Source of the DNA: Micromonospora lupini
Lineage (GTDB): Bacteria; Actinomycetota; Actinomycetes; Mycobacteriales; Micromonosporaceae
Assembly (NCBI RefSeq): GCF_026342015.1
Contig: NZ_JAPENL010000003.1
Location: 372,001 to 436,000 of the forward strand
Direction: 5' to 3'
Length of the DNA stretch: 64,000 bases
This document shows, piece by piece, positions 42,221 through 50,713 of this stretch. A program made the position numbers and the translations under genes. How positions within the stretch are numbered: position 1 is the stretch's first letter; every line of letters starts with the position of its first letter. The notes under the pieces are model-generated. The model did no database searches. It was not told the DNA's origin and saw only the letters and a program-made list of their open reading frames with translations.

Positions 42221-43204
42221 TTGAGTGAGTTGAATGGATCGTCCATTCTGATCACCGGGGGAACGGGTTCCTTCGGCAGGACCTTCCTCCGGCACATCCT
42301 CACCGAGGCCGACCCCGCCCGGGTGGTGGTCTTCTCCCGCGACGAGCTCAAGCAGTACGAGCTGCGCCAGCAGCTCGGCGACGACCCGCGCCTGCGCTGG
42401 TTCATCGGCGACATCCGGGACCGGCACCGCCTCACCCGGGCGATGCACGGCGTGGACCACGTGGTGCACGCCGCCGCCCTCAAGCAGGTGGACACGGCGG
42501 AGTACAACCCCTCCGAGTTCATCGCCACCAACATCACCGGCTCGCAGCACGTGGTCGACGCCGCGATCGAGGCCGGCGTCAAGAAGGTCATCGCGCTCTC
42601 CACGGACAAGGCGTCCAGCCCGATCAACCTGTACGGCGCCACCAAGCTCGTCGGCGACAAGCTGTTCGTCTCGGCCAACCACTACGCCGCGCACCACCCG
42701 ACCCGGTTCTCGGTCGTCCGCTACGGCAACGTGGTCGGCAGCCGCGGTTCGGTCGTCCCGCTGTTCCACCGGCTGGCCGCCGAGGGCAAGAGCCTGCCGA
42801 TCACCGACAAGCGAATGACCCGGTTCTGGATCACCCTGGAGCAGGCCGTCCAGTTCGTCATGGACTCGTTCGACCAGATGCAGGGCGGCGAGCTGTTCGT
42901 GCCGCGCATTCCCAGCATGCGCATCCTGGACCTGGTCGAGGCCGTCGCCCCGGACGCCACCACCCACGAGATCGGCATCCGGCCCGGCGAGAAGCTGCAC
43001 GAGGAGATGATCGCCCCGGACGACAGCCGGCGGACGCTGCGCGCCAAGGACCGCTACATCGTCCAGCCGACGATCGCCGGCTGGGGCTACCAGCCGCCCG
43101 TCGACTGCGAGCCGGTGCCGGACGGCTTCGCGTACCAGTCGGACACCAACGACGAGTGGCTCAGCGTGGAGCAGCTGCGCGTGATGCTCGGCCTCACCGC
43201 ATGA
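42221..43204 (+). CDS. pseB: UDP-N-acetylglucosamine 4,6-dehydratase (inverting) PseB
   Basis: First step to pseudaminic acid: UDP-GlcNAc to UDP-2-acetamido-2,6-dideoxy-beta-L-arabino-hexos-4-ulose. The 327-residue SDR protein has ILITGGTGSFGRTFLRHIL, VVFSRDELKQYELRQQL, AALKQVDTAEYNPSEF and INLYGATKLVGDKLF, which together identify PseB rather than retaining dehydratases. TTG 42221 is chosen because GGGAG lies 7 bp upstream and homology starts there. Overlaps pseC by 4 bp (ATGA); first gene of a six-gene overlapping operon. Confidence 0.95.
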   Translation: MSELNGSSILITGGTGSFGRTFLRHILTEADPARVVVFSRDELKQYELRQQLGDDPRLRWFIGDIRDRHRLTRAMHGVDHVVHAAALKQVDTAEYNPSEFIATNITGSQHVVDAAIEAGVKKVIALSTDKASSPINLYGATKLVGDKLFVSANHYAAHHPTRFSVVRYGNVVGSRGSVVPLFHRLAAEGKSLPITDKRMTRFWITLEQAVQFVMDSFDQMQGGELFVPRIPSMRILDLVEAVAPDATTHEIGIRPGEKLHEEMIAPDDSRRTLRAKDRYIVQPTIAGWGYQPPVDCEPVPDGFAYQSDTNDEWLSVEQLRVMLGLTA

Positions 43205-44358
43205 CGGGGATGCTCCCGTACGGCCGGCAGTCGATCACCGAGGACGACATCGCGGCAGTCGCCGACGTGCTGCGCGGCGACTGGCTCACCACCGGGCCGC
43301 AGGTCGACGCGTTCGAGGCCGACCTCGCGCGGTGGACCGGCGGGGTGGGCGTCGCAAGCGTCTCCAACGGCACCGCGGCGCTGCACGTGGCGTACGCGGC
43401 CGCCGGGGTGGGACCGGGCGACGAGGTGGTGGTCCCGCCGATGACGTTCGTGGCCACTGCCAGCAGCGCCGTCGCCCTCGGCGCGACCATCGTGTTCGCC
43501 GACGTCGAGGACGAGACGTTCTGCCTCGACCCGGCCGCGGCGGCCGACGCGGTCACCTCGCGGACCGCTGTCGTCGCCGCTGTCGACTACGCCGGCCACC
43601 CGGCCGACTACGACGCCCTCCGCACGGCGCTCGTGGGCTCGGACGCGTTGCTGCTCGCCGACGCGGCGCACTCGATCGGCGGGACGTACCACGGCCGCCC
43701 GGTCGGGTCGCTCGCCGACCTGACCACGTTCTCGTTCTTCCCCACGAAGAACCTGACCACCGCCGAGGGCGGCGCCGTCGCCGCGCTCGACCCGGAGATC
43801 CTGGAGCGGGCCCGCCGGTTCCGCGGCGTCGGTGTGGTCCGCGACCGTGCCGAGCTGCGGTTCCCCGACGAGGGTGGCTGGCACCAGGAGGTGCACGAGT
43901 TCGGGCTGAACTACCGCCTGCCCGATGTGCTGTGCGCCCTGGGCCGCAGCCAGCTCCGCCGGCTCGCCGCGTTCAAGGCCCGCCGCAGCGCGCTTGTCGC
44001 CCGCTACGACGAGGCGCTGGCCGACCTGGACGGCGTACTGCCGCCGACCCGCAGGTCGTGGGCCGACCCGGCCTGGCACCTCTACCCGATCCGGGTGCTC
44101 GACGGGCGTCGCCGCGAGGTGTACGACCGGCTGCGCGCCGCCGGCATCGGCGTCCAGGTCAACTACCTGCCTGTGCACTGGCACCCCGCCTTCGCCGACC
44201 TGGGCTACCGCCGCGGATCCTGCCCGGTGGCCGAGTCGTTCTACTCCCAGCAGCTGTCGCTGCCGCTGTACCCGGGACTCAGCGACGCCGACCAGGAACG
44301 CGTCATCGACGCGTTGACCGCGGTCCTGCGCGGCAGCGCGGTGCGTTCCGCCGCCTGA
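43201..44358 (+). CDS. pseC: UDP-4-amino-4,6-dideoxy-N-acetyl-beta-L-altrosamine transaminase PseC
   Basis: Second step: PLP-dependent amination of the PseB product (DegT/DnrJ/EryC1 family). 385 residues; starts LPYGRQSITEDDIAAVADVL, has VSNGTAALHVAYAA, the aspartate in DAAHSIGG and the Schiff-base lysine K183 in FFPTKNLTTAEGG. The C-terminus has VNYLPVHWHPAF, a PseC-like block. ATG 43201 overlaps the pseB stop. Length normal. Confidence 0.94.
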   Translation: MTGMLPYGRQSITEDDIAAVADVLRGDWLTTGPQVDAFEADLARWTGGVGVASVSNGTAALHVAYAAAGVGPGDEVVVPPMTFVATASSAVALGATIVFADVEDETFCLDPAAAADAVTSRTAVVAAVDYAGHPADYDALRTALVGSDALLLADAAHSIGGTYHGRPVGSLADLTTFSFFPTKNLTTAEGGAVAALDPEILERARRFRGVGVVRDRAELRFPDEGGWHQEVHEFGLNYRLPDVLCALGRSQLRRLAAFKARRSALVARYDEALADLDGVLPPTRRSWADPAWHLYPIRVLDGRRREVYDRLRAAGIGVQVNYLPVHWHPAFADLGYRRGSCPVAESFYSQQLSLPLYPGLSDADQERVIDALTAVLRGSAVRSAA

Positions 44359-44368
44359 TGGGAACCTG

Positions 44369-45220
44369 ATGCACCACGCGAACCACTTCTACGGCCACGC
44401 CCACGTGCTGGCCCGCTACGCCGGCCTCGGCGACAGGCATCCCCCGCGGATCAACGGGTACGTGCAGCACGGCTGGAACATCGGCGACGGCCTGGCCCCC
44501 GGTCACCCGTACGCCGACCGCACCCCGAGCCTGCTCTGGTCCGAGCAGACCCGCCGGCGGGCCTGGTCGGTGGGGCGGCGCAACGTGGTGGTGATCGGCG
44601 CACCGTTCACCTACCTGCTGGCCCTGCGGCCGGAGGACCCGCCGGCGCAGGAGCGGGAGGGCACCATCTGGTACCCGTTCCACGGCTGGGAGGGCCAGCA
44701 CGTCAAGGGCGACCACCGGGAGCTGATCGCCCGCATCCGCGACACCGAGCCCGGCCCGGTGACGGTCTGCCTCTACTGGCACGAGTACGGCATGCGCCAC
44801 GTCCGCCGGCTCTACGAGCGCGCCGGGTTCCGGGTGATCTGCCACGGCTACCGGGGGCACTGGTGGAAGGACACCGACCCGGAGTTCCTCGACAAGCAGT
44901 TGACCGAGCTGCGTCGGCACAAGCGGGTAGCATCCAACCGGCTGACCAGCGCGATCTTCTACGGCATCGCGGCCGGCTGCGAACCGGCCGTCTACGGCGA
45001 CCCGATGATCCTGTCCAACGAGGACCCGACCTTCGGCGGAACGGCCCGCATCCGTCGGCAGTGGCCGGAGCTGCACGGCGCCGCGGTCGACCTGCCCACC
45101 GCGGTCGGGATCGCCCGCGCGGAGCTGGGCACCGACCACCGCTGCACCCCGGCCGAGCTGCGGGAGCTGCTCGGTTGGGCGAACCTTCCGGAAGAAGAAG
45201 AGGACGACAGTGACGACTGA
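44369..45220 (+). CDS. Polysaccharide biosynthesis protein, possible GT-B pseudaminyl/sugar transferase
   Basis: 283 residues, cytoplasmic. Motifs YVQHGWNIGDGL, VVVIGAPFTYLLAL, YPFHGWEGQHV, VCLYWHEYG and VASNRLTSAIFYGIAAGCEPAVYGDPM resemble a family found in surface polysaccharide clusters: HGW near the N-terminus and a Ser-Asn...Gly-Asp-Pro site near the C-terminus like the nucleotide-binding part of GT-B sugar transferases. I cannot name the family. Sitting between pseC and pseF-pseG, with only 10 bp before it and an 11-bp overlap after it, it is a good candidate for the enzyme that uses CMP-pseudaminic acid. The tail is acidic (EEEEDDSDD). Confidence 0.6.
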   Translation: MHHANHFYGHAHVLARYAGLGDRHPPRINGYVQHGWNIGDGLAPGHPYADRTPSLLWSEQTRRRAWSVGRRNVVVIGAPFTYLLALRPEDPPAQEREGTIWYPFHGWEGQHVKGDHRELIARIRDTEPGPVTVCLYWHEYGMRHVRRLYERAGFRVICHGYRGHWWKDTDPEFLDKQLTELRRHKRVASNRLTSAIFYGIAAGCEPAVYGDPMILSNEDPTFGGTARIRRQWPELHGAAVDLPTAVGIARAELGTDHRCTPAELRELLGWANLPEEEEDDSDD

Positions 45221-47039
45221 GACGGCACCCGCCGGCCGGATCACCCTGCCGGGCGGCGAGATGCTGGCCTGGTCCGACCTGCCGAAGGAGCGGTTGGCCG
45301 ACGGGGGTCCCCTCGCCGCGCTGGCCGTCCGGATCGTGCCGCCCGGCGCCCGGGTCCTGCTGGCCGGCCCGCACGACCCGGCGCTGCTCGACCGGCTCGC
45401 CCACGCCGAGGTGACCTGCCTGCTGCGCAGCCACCCGGACGCGGTGGCGCTTGCCCAGCGGGCCGCCCGCGTGGTGGTGGGCGGCCCGGCCGGGCTGCCC
45501 GACGACGAGACGTACGACGTGGTGATCGCCGCCGCCGGGCTCGATCCGGTGGAGTCGGTGGAGGGCACCCGGCTGGGCTGGAACGGCGTGCTGGCACGGC
45601 TTGTCGCTGCGGTCCGCCCCGGCGGCGCGCTGCTGCTGCGCCTGGACAACCCGCTCGGTCTGCACCGGCTGGTCGCCACCACCCCCTGGTACGCCGCCCG
45701 CGACGACTCGGCCTGGGTCATCGGCGGCGTGCTGGACCAGGCGCACCCCGCCAACCGGGACCAGCTGCGCGAGCGGCTCACCGCCGCCGGGCTGCACCTG
45801 AGGGCCTGCTGGGCCGCGTACCCCGACGGCGCGACCGCGACGGCGCTGCTCGACGCCGACCAGCTCGACCGCGGCGCGGGCTCCGGGCTGTTCGACGCGG
45901 TGCTGCACGGCGCCTGTGCCGCGGCGTTCGGCACCGCCACAGTGCTCCAGGATCCGGCCCGGCTGGCGGTGGACGCCCTGCACGCCGGACGTGCCGCCGA
46001 TCTCGCACCGGCCTGGCTGATGCTGGCCCGCCGACCGGGCGGACCCACCGACCCGGGCGCCGACGCGGACCTGCCGGTGGCGCTGGCGCAGACCGGGCAG
46101 TCCGGCCAGCCCGGGACCTGCGTGCTGGAGGTGCTCGACGGCCCGTCGGGCTGGCGGTGGGGCCACCACGCCGGCGCTGACGCCGGCACGACCACGGCGG
46201 CCGCGCCGTTCGCCAGCCGCGAAGCCGCCTACCGGGACCCGGCCGCGCTGTCCGGGCCGGTGCCGACCGGGCGGCTGCTGCACACCCTGCTGCTCGACGC
46301 CGCGCTGCGCCGCGACCTGGCGACGCTGCGCACACTCCTGCACGGGTACGCGGGCTGGCTCGCCGGCCAGGCCAACGCCGACGGCCGACTCGCCGGCGCG
46401 GCGGCGCTGGCCAGCACGGACAACATGGTGGTCGACGGGGACCGCTACGCGGTGCTCGACCCGAGCTGGCGGGCCACCGACACGCTGCCCGGCGACGTGG
46501 CGCTGGCCCGCGGCCTGTGGCGTTTCGCGGCGGCCCTGCTCACCGGCGGATACGCCCACCCGTGGTCGTCCACTCTCGACGTCGCGGGCCTGACCGTGGT
46601 ACTCGGCGGGCTCGCCGGCCACGACCTGGACCGGGCGACTGTCGCCGAGGCGGTGCGGACCGAGGCGGCGGTCGCGGCCACCCTGCACGGGTTGGACGCC
46701 GAGCGGCGCGCGACCCTCGCCACCGAACTCCAGGCCGTCGAGCCGACCGACCCTCCGGTCGGCGCGCACAGCTACCAGCAGCTGCGCGAGGCGTGGCTGC
46801 GGCAACGCGAGGAGATCAGCCGACTCGCCGCCCTGACCCGGTGGACCGACGAGCTGCTCACCTCCCGGGAGCGGGCGCTACGCCGCGCCGAGGCGAAGAT
46901 CGGCCTGCTCAGCGGGTCCATCAGCTACCGCGTCGGCCGGCTCGCCATCACCCCGGCCCGGCTGGCCAAGCGGGGTGCGCGTGCCGCGAAGCGGCGAGCC
47001 CGGGCGGCGCTCGCGCCGAGGCAGGAGGAGCAGCAGTGA
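45210..47039 (+). CDS. Large protein with N-terminal methyltransferase-like domain
   Basis: 609 residues from GTG 45210. Residues about 40-170 look like a Rossmann methyltransferase (GARVLLAGPHD, YDVVIAAAGLDP, VRPGGALLLRLDNPLG), but the usual acidic GxGxG SAM loop is weak (LLAGPHD), so activity is uncertain. The middle (about 330-520) is helical and Ala/Leu-rich, with TDNMVVDGDRYAVLDPSW, and the C-terminus is a helical, very basic segment (LAKRGARAAKRRARAAL) preceded by a coiled coil with REEISRLAALTRW. The architecture recalls large proteins in polysaccharide loci that pair a methyltransferase with a scaffold or length-control region. Overlaps its neighbours at both ends. Confidence 0.6.
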   Translation: MTTETAPAGRITLPGGEMLAWSDLPKERLADGGPLAALAVRIVPPGARVLLAGPHDPALLDRLAHAEVTCLLRSHPDAVALAQRAARVVVGGPAGLPDDETYDVVIAAAGLDPVESVEGTRLGWNGVLARLVAAVRPGGALLLRLDNPLGLHRLVATTPWYAARDDSAWVIGGVLDQAHPANRDQLRERLTAAGLHLRACWAAYPDGATATALLDADQLDRGAGSGLFDAVLHGACAAAFGTATVLQDPARLAVDALHAGRAADLAPAWLMLARRPGGPTDPGADADLPVALAQTGQSGQPGTCVLEVLDGPSGWRWGHHAGADAGTTTAAAPFASREAAYRDPAALSGPVPTGRLLHTLLLDAALRRDLATLRTLLHGYAGWLAGQANADGRLAGAAALASTDNMVVDGDRYAVLDPSWRATDTLPGDVALARGLWRFAAALLTGGYAHPWSSTLDVAGLTVVLGGLAGHDLDRATVAEAVRTEAAVAATLHGLDAERRATLATELQAVEPTDPPVGAHSYQQLREAWLRQREEISRLAALTRWTDELLTSRERALRRAEAKIGLLSGSISYRVGRLAITPARLAKRGARAAKRRARAALAPRQEEQQ

Positions 47040-47839
47040 CAGGCGACGACAACGCGTCCGCGACGGCGAGCCGACCGGACCCGACGGCCGACACGGGAGC
47101 GGCCGTCGGGCCCCGGATCGTCGGGATCGTGCAGGCCCGGATGGGCTCGTCGCGGCTACCCGGCAAGGTGCTCCGCCCGCTGGCCGGGCGGTCCGTGCTG
47201 GGCCGCGTCGTCCGCGCCGCCCGCGACAGCGGCGTCCTCGCCGATCTGGTGGTCGCGACGAGCACGGACACCGTCGACGACGCGGTGGTCGACGAGTGCC
47301 GGCGGCTCGGCGTGCCGTGCCATCGCGGGCCTGTCGACGACGTGCTGGGCCGGTTCGTGGGCGCGCTCGCCGCGCACCCCGGCGACGCGGTCATGCGGTT
47401 CACCGCCGACTGCCCGCTGCTCGACCCGGAGATCATCACGCTTGTCGCCTCGGTGTACCGGGCCGTGCCCGGCCTGGACTACGCGAGCACGTCGATCGCC
47501 CGGACCCTGCCCCGCGGCCTGGACGTCGAGATCATCCGTGCGGAGACCCTGCGTACCCTCGACCGGCTCGCCACCGGGCACCACCGGGTGCACGTCACCT
47601 CGTACGCGTACACCCATCCGGACCTGTTCCGGGTGCTCGGGGTGACCCTCACCCCGGACCGTTCGGCGCTGCGCCTGACCCTCGACACCGAGCAGGACTG
47701 GGCGCTGGTGAGCGCCGTCGCCGACCACTTCGGCGACGTCAGCGTGCCGCTGGCCAAGCTCGCCGACTGGCTCGACGGGCAACCCCGGCTGCGCGCGCTC
47801 AACGCCGACGTACGCCAGAAGCGGCTGGAGGAGTCCTGA
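47036..47839 (+). CDS. pseF: Cytidylyltransferase family protein, CMP-pseudaminic acid synthetase candidate (PseF/SpsF-like)
   Basis: 267 residues from GTG 47036, overlapping the previous stop as GTGA. After a disordered 20-25 residue N-terminus come VGIVQARMGSSRLPGKVLRP and VVATSTDTVDDAVV, then MRFTADCPLLDPEII, the SpsF-type nucleotidyltransferase pattern. The enzyme should activate pseudaminic acid with CTP. It is of the SpsF branch, as in Bacillus sps/pse operons, rather than the NeuA-like PseF of Campylobacter. Followed immediately by pseG. Confidence 0.8.
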   Translation: MTGDDNASATASRPDPTADTGAAVGPRIVGIVQARMGSSRLPGKVLRPLAGRSVLGRVVRAARDSGVLADLVVATSTDTVDDAVVDECRRLGVPCHRGPVDDVLGRFVGALAAHPGDAVMRFTADCPLLDPEIITLVASVYRAVPGLDYASTSIARTLPRGLDVEIIRAETLRTLDRLATGHHRVHVTSYAYTHPDLFRVLGVTLTPDRSALRLTLDTEQDWALVSAVADHFGDVSVPLAKLADWLDGQPRLRALNADVRQKRLEES

Positions 47840-48894
47840 GCACGCTACGGGTCGGGCTGCGCTGCGACGCCGGGCCGCGGCGCGGCGTCGGGCACCTCGT
47901 CCGCTGCCTGGCGCTCGCCGAGGAGTTCCTGGCCCGGGGCGCCCATGTCGCGGTGTTCGGCACTGTGGAGCGACTCGGCTGGGCCACCGCCGAACTGGCC
48001 GCGCGCGGCATCGACAGGCACCCCGGCCCCGAGTCGCCGGCCGACCTGGTCGAGACGGCCCGACGACACGACCTCGACGTGGTGGTCCTCGACTCCTACG
48101 AACTGGACCCGGACGGCGCGGGCGCCCTGCGCGCGGCCGGCGTGTTCACCCTCGCCGTGATCGACGGGGACAGCCGGGGGCAGGACGCCGACCTCTACCT
48201 CGACCAGAACTTCGGAGCGCAGCTTCCGGCGCTGCCCGGGCGACTGCTCGCCGGCAGCGGGTACGCCCTGCTGCGCGACTCGGTAGTGACCGCCCGCCCG
48301 ACGGCGCCCCGACCCGCCACGGCGGTCAGCAGGCCCCGGGTGCTTGCCTTCTTCGGCGGCACCGACGCGGTCGGCGCGGCCCCGGTGCTGACCCGGGTGC
48401 TGCTGGCCACCGGACACCCGATGGACCTGACGGTCGTCGTCGGCCGACCCGAGATCGAGGCCGAGCTGGAGACCATCACCCCCGGGCGGGGACAGATCGT
48501 CCGTCCCGTCCCGCCCACCGGCTCGCTGCCGGCCCTGATCACCGAGGCGGACCTGGTGGTCAGCGCCGCCGGCACCTCCACCTGGGAACTGTGCTGCCTC
48601 GGTGCGCCCGCCGCGCTGGTCTGCGTCGTCGACAACCAACGCGAGTCGTACACCCGGGTGGTGCGGCACGGCCTGGCCGCCGGCCTCGGCGAACTCGCGG
48701 ACCTGACCGGCGTCGGGGTGCCCGGGCGGGCCGCCCGCGCGACGGCGGCGCGGACCCTCAACGGGCTGCTCGGCTCGCCGCAGCGTCGCGCGGCGCTGGC
48801 CGCGCGGGCGTGGTCCACTGTGGATGGCCGAGGCCGGGCGCGCGTCGTGGACGCGGTGTTCGACGCCGTACGCCCGGCCTCCGTCGCGGGCTGA
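47836..48894 (+). CDS. pseG: UDP-2,4-diacetamido-2,4,6-trideoxy-beta-L-altropyranose hydrolase PseG
   Basis: Removes UDP from the sugar before PseI acts. 352 residues of GT-B-like fold: VGLRCDAGPRRGVGHLVRCLAL with catalytic His (H20) in GVGHLVRC, FFGGTDAVGAAPVL, and VSAAGTSTWELCCLGAPAALV in the second half, matching C. jejuni PseG. The start is unusual: homology begins right after the pseF stop, and the only start codon there is CTG at 47836, overlapping that stop (CTGA) with GGAGGAG just upstream. The last Pse gene of the operon. Confidence 0.92.
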   Translation: MSTLRVGLRCDAGPRRGVGHLVRCLALAEEFLARGAHVAVFGTVERLGWATAELAARGIDRHPGPESPADLVETARRHDLDVVVLDSYELDPDGAGALRAAGVFTLAVIDGDSRGQDADLYLDQNFGAQLPALPGRLLAGSGYALLRDSVVTARPTAPRPATAVSRPRVLAFFGGTDAVGAAPVLTRVLLATGHPMDLTVVVGRPEIEAELETITPGRGQIVRPVPPTGSLPALITEADLVVSAAGTSTWELCCLGAPAALVCVVDNQRESYTRVVRHGLAAGLGELADLTGVGVPGRAARATAARTLNGLLGSPQRRAALAARAWSTVDGRGRARVVDAVFDAVRPASVAG

Positions 48895-48947
48895 CGACGC
48901 GCGTTCTCCCGCTTATGATCCGTCGACCAGGCGAACGGGGAACGCAC

Positions 48948-49607
48948 GTGATCAGAGCTGTCTTTTTCGACGTCGGCGGGACGATCCTCGACGAGTCCCG
49001 CGAGTTCGCGGCCTGGGCGGACTGGTTCGGCGTTCCACGGCACACGCTCTCGGCGGTCCTCGGCGCCGTGATCGCCCGTGGCCAGGACTACCAGGAGACG
49101 TTCCGGACCTTCCGGCCCGACTTCGACCTCGCCACCGAGCTGGAACGTCGCGCCGCCGCCGGCAAACCCGAGTGGTTCGGCGAGGAGGATCTCTACCCCG
49201 ACGCCCGCGGCTGCCTCACCTCGCTCAAGAAGCAGGGCCTGTTCGTCGGCCTGGCCGGCAACCAACCCGCCCACGCCGAGGCGCTCCTGCACGCCCTCGA
49301 CCTTCCCGTGGACATGATCGGCACGTCGACCGGGTGGGGCGTGGCGAAACCGGCACCGGCATTCTTCGACCGGGTCGTCGAGGCCGGCGGTGGCGACGCG
49401 TCGTCGATCCTGTACGTCGGCGACCGGCCCGACAACGACGTACGCCCGGCCGTCGAGGCCGGCATGCAGACGTGCCTGATCCGGCGCGGCCCCTGGGGGC
49501 ACATCCTCGACCTGCCGGCCGTGGCCGAGCGGTGCCTGTTCCGCATCGACACGCTTGACGACCTCCCCGACCTGGTGGCGAAGCACAACACGACGGCCAC
49601 CGCCTAG
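48948..49607 (+). CDS. HAD-superfamily hydrolase
   Basis: 219 residues from GTG 48948 (GGGG at 7-10 bp upstream; TATGAT at 48914 as -10). Motif I is VFFDVGGTILDES: the nucleophile Asp is present and the second acidic position is Gly, as in many HAD phosphatases written DVGGT. LAGNQPAHAEALL is motif II and GDRPDNDVRPAVEAGM motif IV, with WGVAKPAPAFF giving the Lys. Phosphatase-like cytoplasmic enzyme of unknown substrate. It follows pseG by 53 bp but has its own promoter-like element; any link to the sugar pathway is uncertain. Confidence 0.88.
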   Translation: MIRAVFFDVGGTILDESREFAAWADWFGVPRHTLSAVLGAVIARGQDYQETFRTFRPDFDLATELERRAAAGKPEWFGEEDLYPDARGCLTSLKKQGLFVGLAGNQPAHAEALLHALDLPVDMIGTSTGWGVAKPAPAFFDRVVEAGGGDASSILYVGDRPDNDVRPAVEAGMQTCLIRRGPWGHILDLPAVAERCLFRIDTLDDLPDLVAKHNTTATA

Positions 49608-49629
49608 CACGGGTGTACGAAAGTGCTGC

Positions 49630-49635
49630 TAGGGT
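49630..49635 (+). promoter_or_regulatory. -10 element TAGGGT, leaderless start of the AlkB-like gene
   Basis: TAGGGT ends 6 nt before ATG 49642, with no ribosome binding site between. Confidence 0.45.
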
Positions 49636-49641
49636 GGCCGC

Positions 49642-50277
49642 ATGACGCAGGCCGCCTACCAGCCGTCGATGCTCGACCTGACCGACGCGGAGCCGACCCT
49701 GGGGCCGCTGCCCGGCCCGCTCCGACGGCACCAGCTCAGTCGGGGCGCCTGGGTCGACCACCTTCCCGGCTGGGTGCGCGGGTCCGACGCGGTCCTCGAC
49801 ACCCTGCTGACCGAGGTGCCGTGGCGCGCGGAGCGACGCCACATGTACGACAGCGAGGTCGACGTGCCCCGCCTGCTCTGCTGGTACGGCGCCGACAGTC
49901 AGCTCCCGCACCCCGTGCTCACCTCGGCGCGGGCGGCGCTGACCCGGCACTACGCCCCCGAGCTGGGCGAGCCGTTCGTCACCGCCGGCATGTGCCTCTA
50001 CCGCTCCGGCCGCGACAGCGTCGCCTGGCACGGCGACACCATCGGCCGCTCCGCGCACAGCGACACCATCGTCGCGATCGTCTCGTTCGGGTCACCTCGG
50101 CCGCTGCTGCTGCGGCCGCGCGGCGGCGGCGACAGCCTGCGGTTCCCGGTGGGCCACGGCGACCTGATCGTGATGGGCGGCTCCTGCCAGCGCACCTGGG
50201 AACATGCCATCCCCAAGACCGCCCGCCCGGTGGGCCCCCGGGTAAGCGTCCAGTTCCGCCCGATAAACGTCGCCTGA
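49642..50277 (+). CDS. AlkB-like 2-oxoglutarate/Fe(II)-dependent dioxygenase
   Basis: 211 residues with the AlkB/ABH core: VAWHGDTIG giving H130 and D132, H188 in TWEHAIPKT, and the 2-oxoglutarate-binding Arg in RVSVQFRP. FGSPRPLLLRP is the typical substrate-side strand. Family members remove methyl groups from 1-methyladenine and 3-methylcytosine in DNA or RNA. N-terminus RHQLSRGAWVDHLPGWV is typical of actinobacterial members. Single gene; no repair partners nearby. Confidence 0.92.
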   Translation: MTQAAYQPSMLDLTDAEPTLGPLPGPLRRHQLSRGAWVDHLPGWVRGSDAVLDTLLTEVPWRAERRHMYDSEVDVPRLLCWYGADSQLPHPVLTSARAALTRHYAPELGEPFVTAGMCLYRSGRDSVAWHGDTIGRSAHSDTIVAIVSFGSPRPLLLRPRGGGDSLRFPVGHGDLIVMGGSCQRTWEHAIPKTARPVGPRVSVQFRPINVA

Positions 50278-50380
50278 TCCGCAGCCGGACGAGGAGTTCC
50301 CAACGTTGACTGGGGCGGTGGGCGCAGCCGGCGGCCGCCGGTGACCCTCGGTCACCTCCCTGGGGGCGGGCGCGGTCGCC

Positions 50381-50426
50381 AGCGGTATACCTCAGAGTCA
50401 TATTCATACCTGTGAGGTATACCGCT
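50381..50426. promoter_or_regulatory. Orphan palindrome AGCGGTATACCTCA / TGAGGTATACCGCT
   Basis: Perfect 14-bp arms (50381-50394 and 50413-50426) around an AT-rich 18-bp spacer, far less GC-rich than the surroundings. It looks like a regulator binding site or promoter, but no gene starts near it on either strand. Confidence 0.45.
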
Positions 50427-50517
50427 CACCAGCACGTCGACACGACGGGCAGTCACAGCGGATGGCAGGCGCCCTTCGCCGCAACCCCAGCACCATCTTG
50501 AGTATGGACTCACTCAT

Positions 50518-50713
50518 CTAGAGGAGGCCGGCGAGTTTGTAGAGGACCAGGGAGCCGGCTACCGCGACGTTCAGGCTGTGACCGTGGCCGACCATGGGAA
50601 TCTCCACCGCCGCGTCCAGATGGTCGAGCGCCTCGGGTGGAATGCCGGTCGCCCCGGGCCGGACGGCCTCGTCAGCCAACTCCACCCCGAGGCCCAGATT
50701 CGCGCCGAGCGCC
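50518..50713 (-). pseudogene. C-terminal relic of a TrmH/SpoU-family RNA methyltransferase
   Basis: The minus-strand frame ends TAG at 50518 and its last 55 or so residues contain GIPPEALDHLDAAVEIPM followed by SLNVAVAGSLVLYKLAGLL, the conserved SAM-binding knot end of SpoU/TrmH methylases. The first two thirds of the gene (about 150-200 residues) are missing: homology stops where a hairpin repeat begins at 50712. No start or ribosome binding site. A 3' remnant left after insertion or deletion. Confidence 0.75.
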
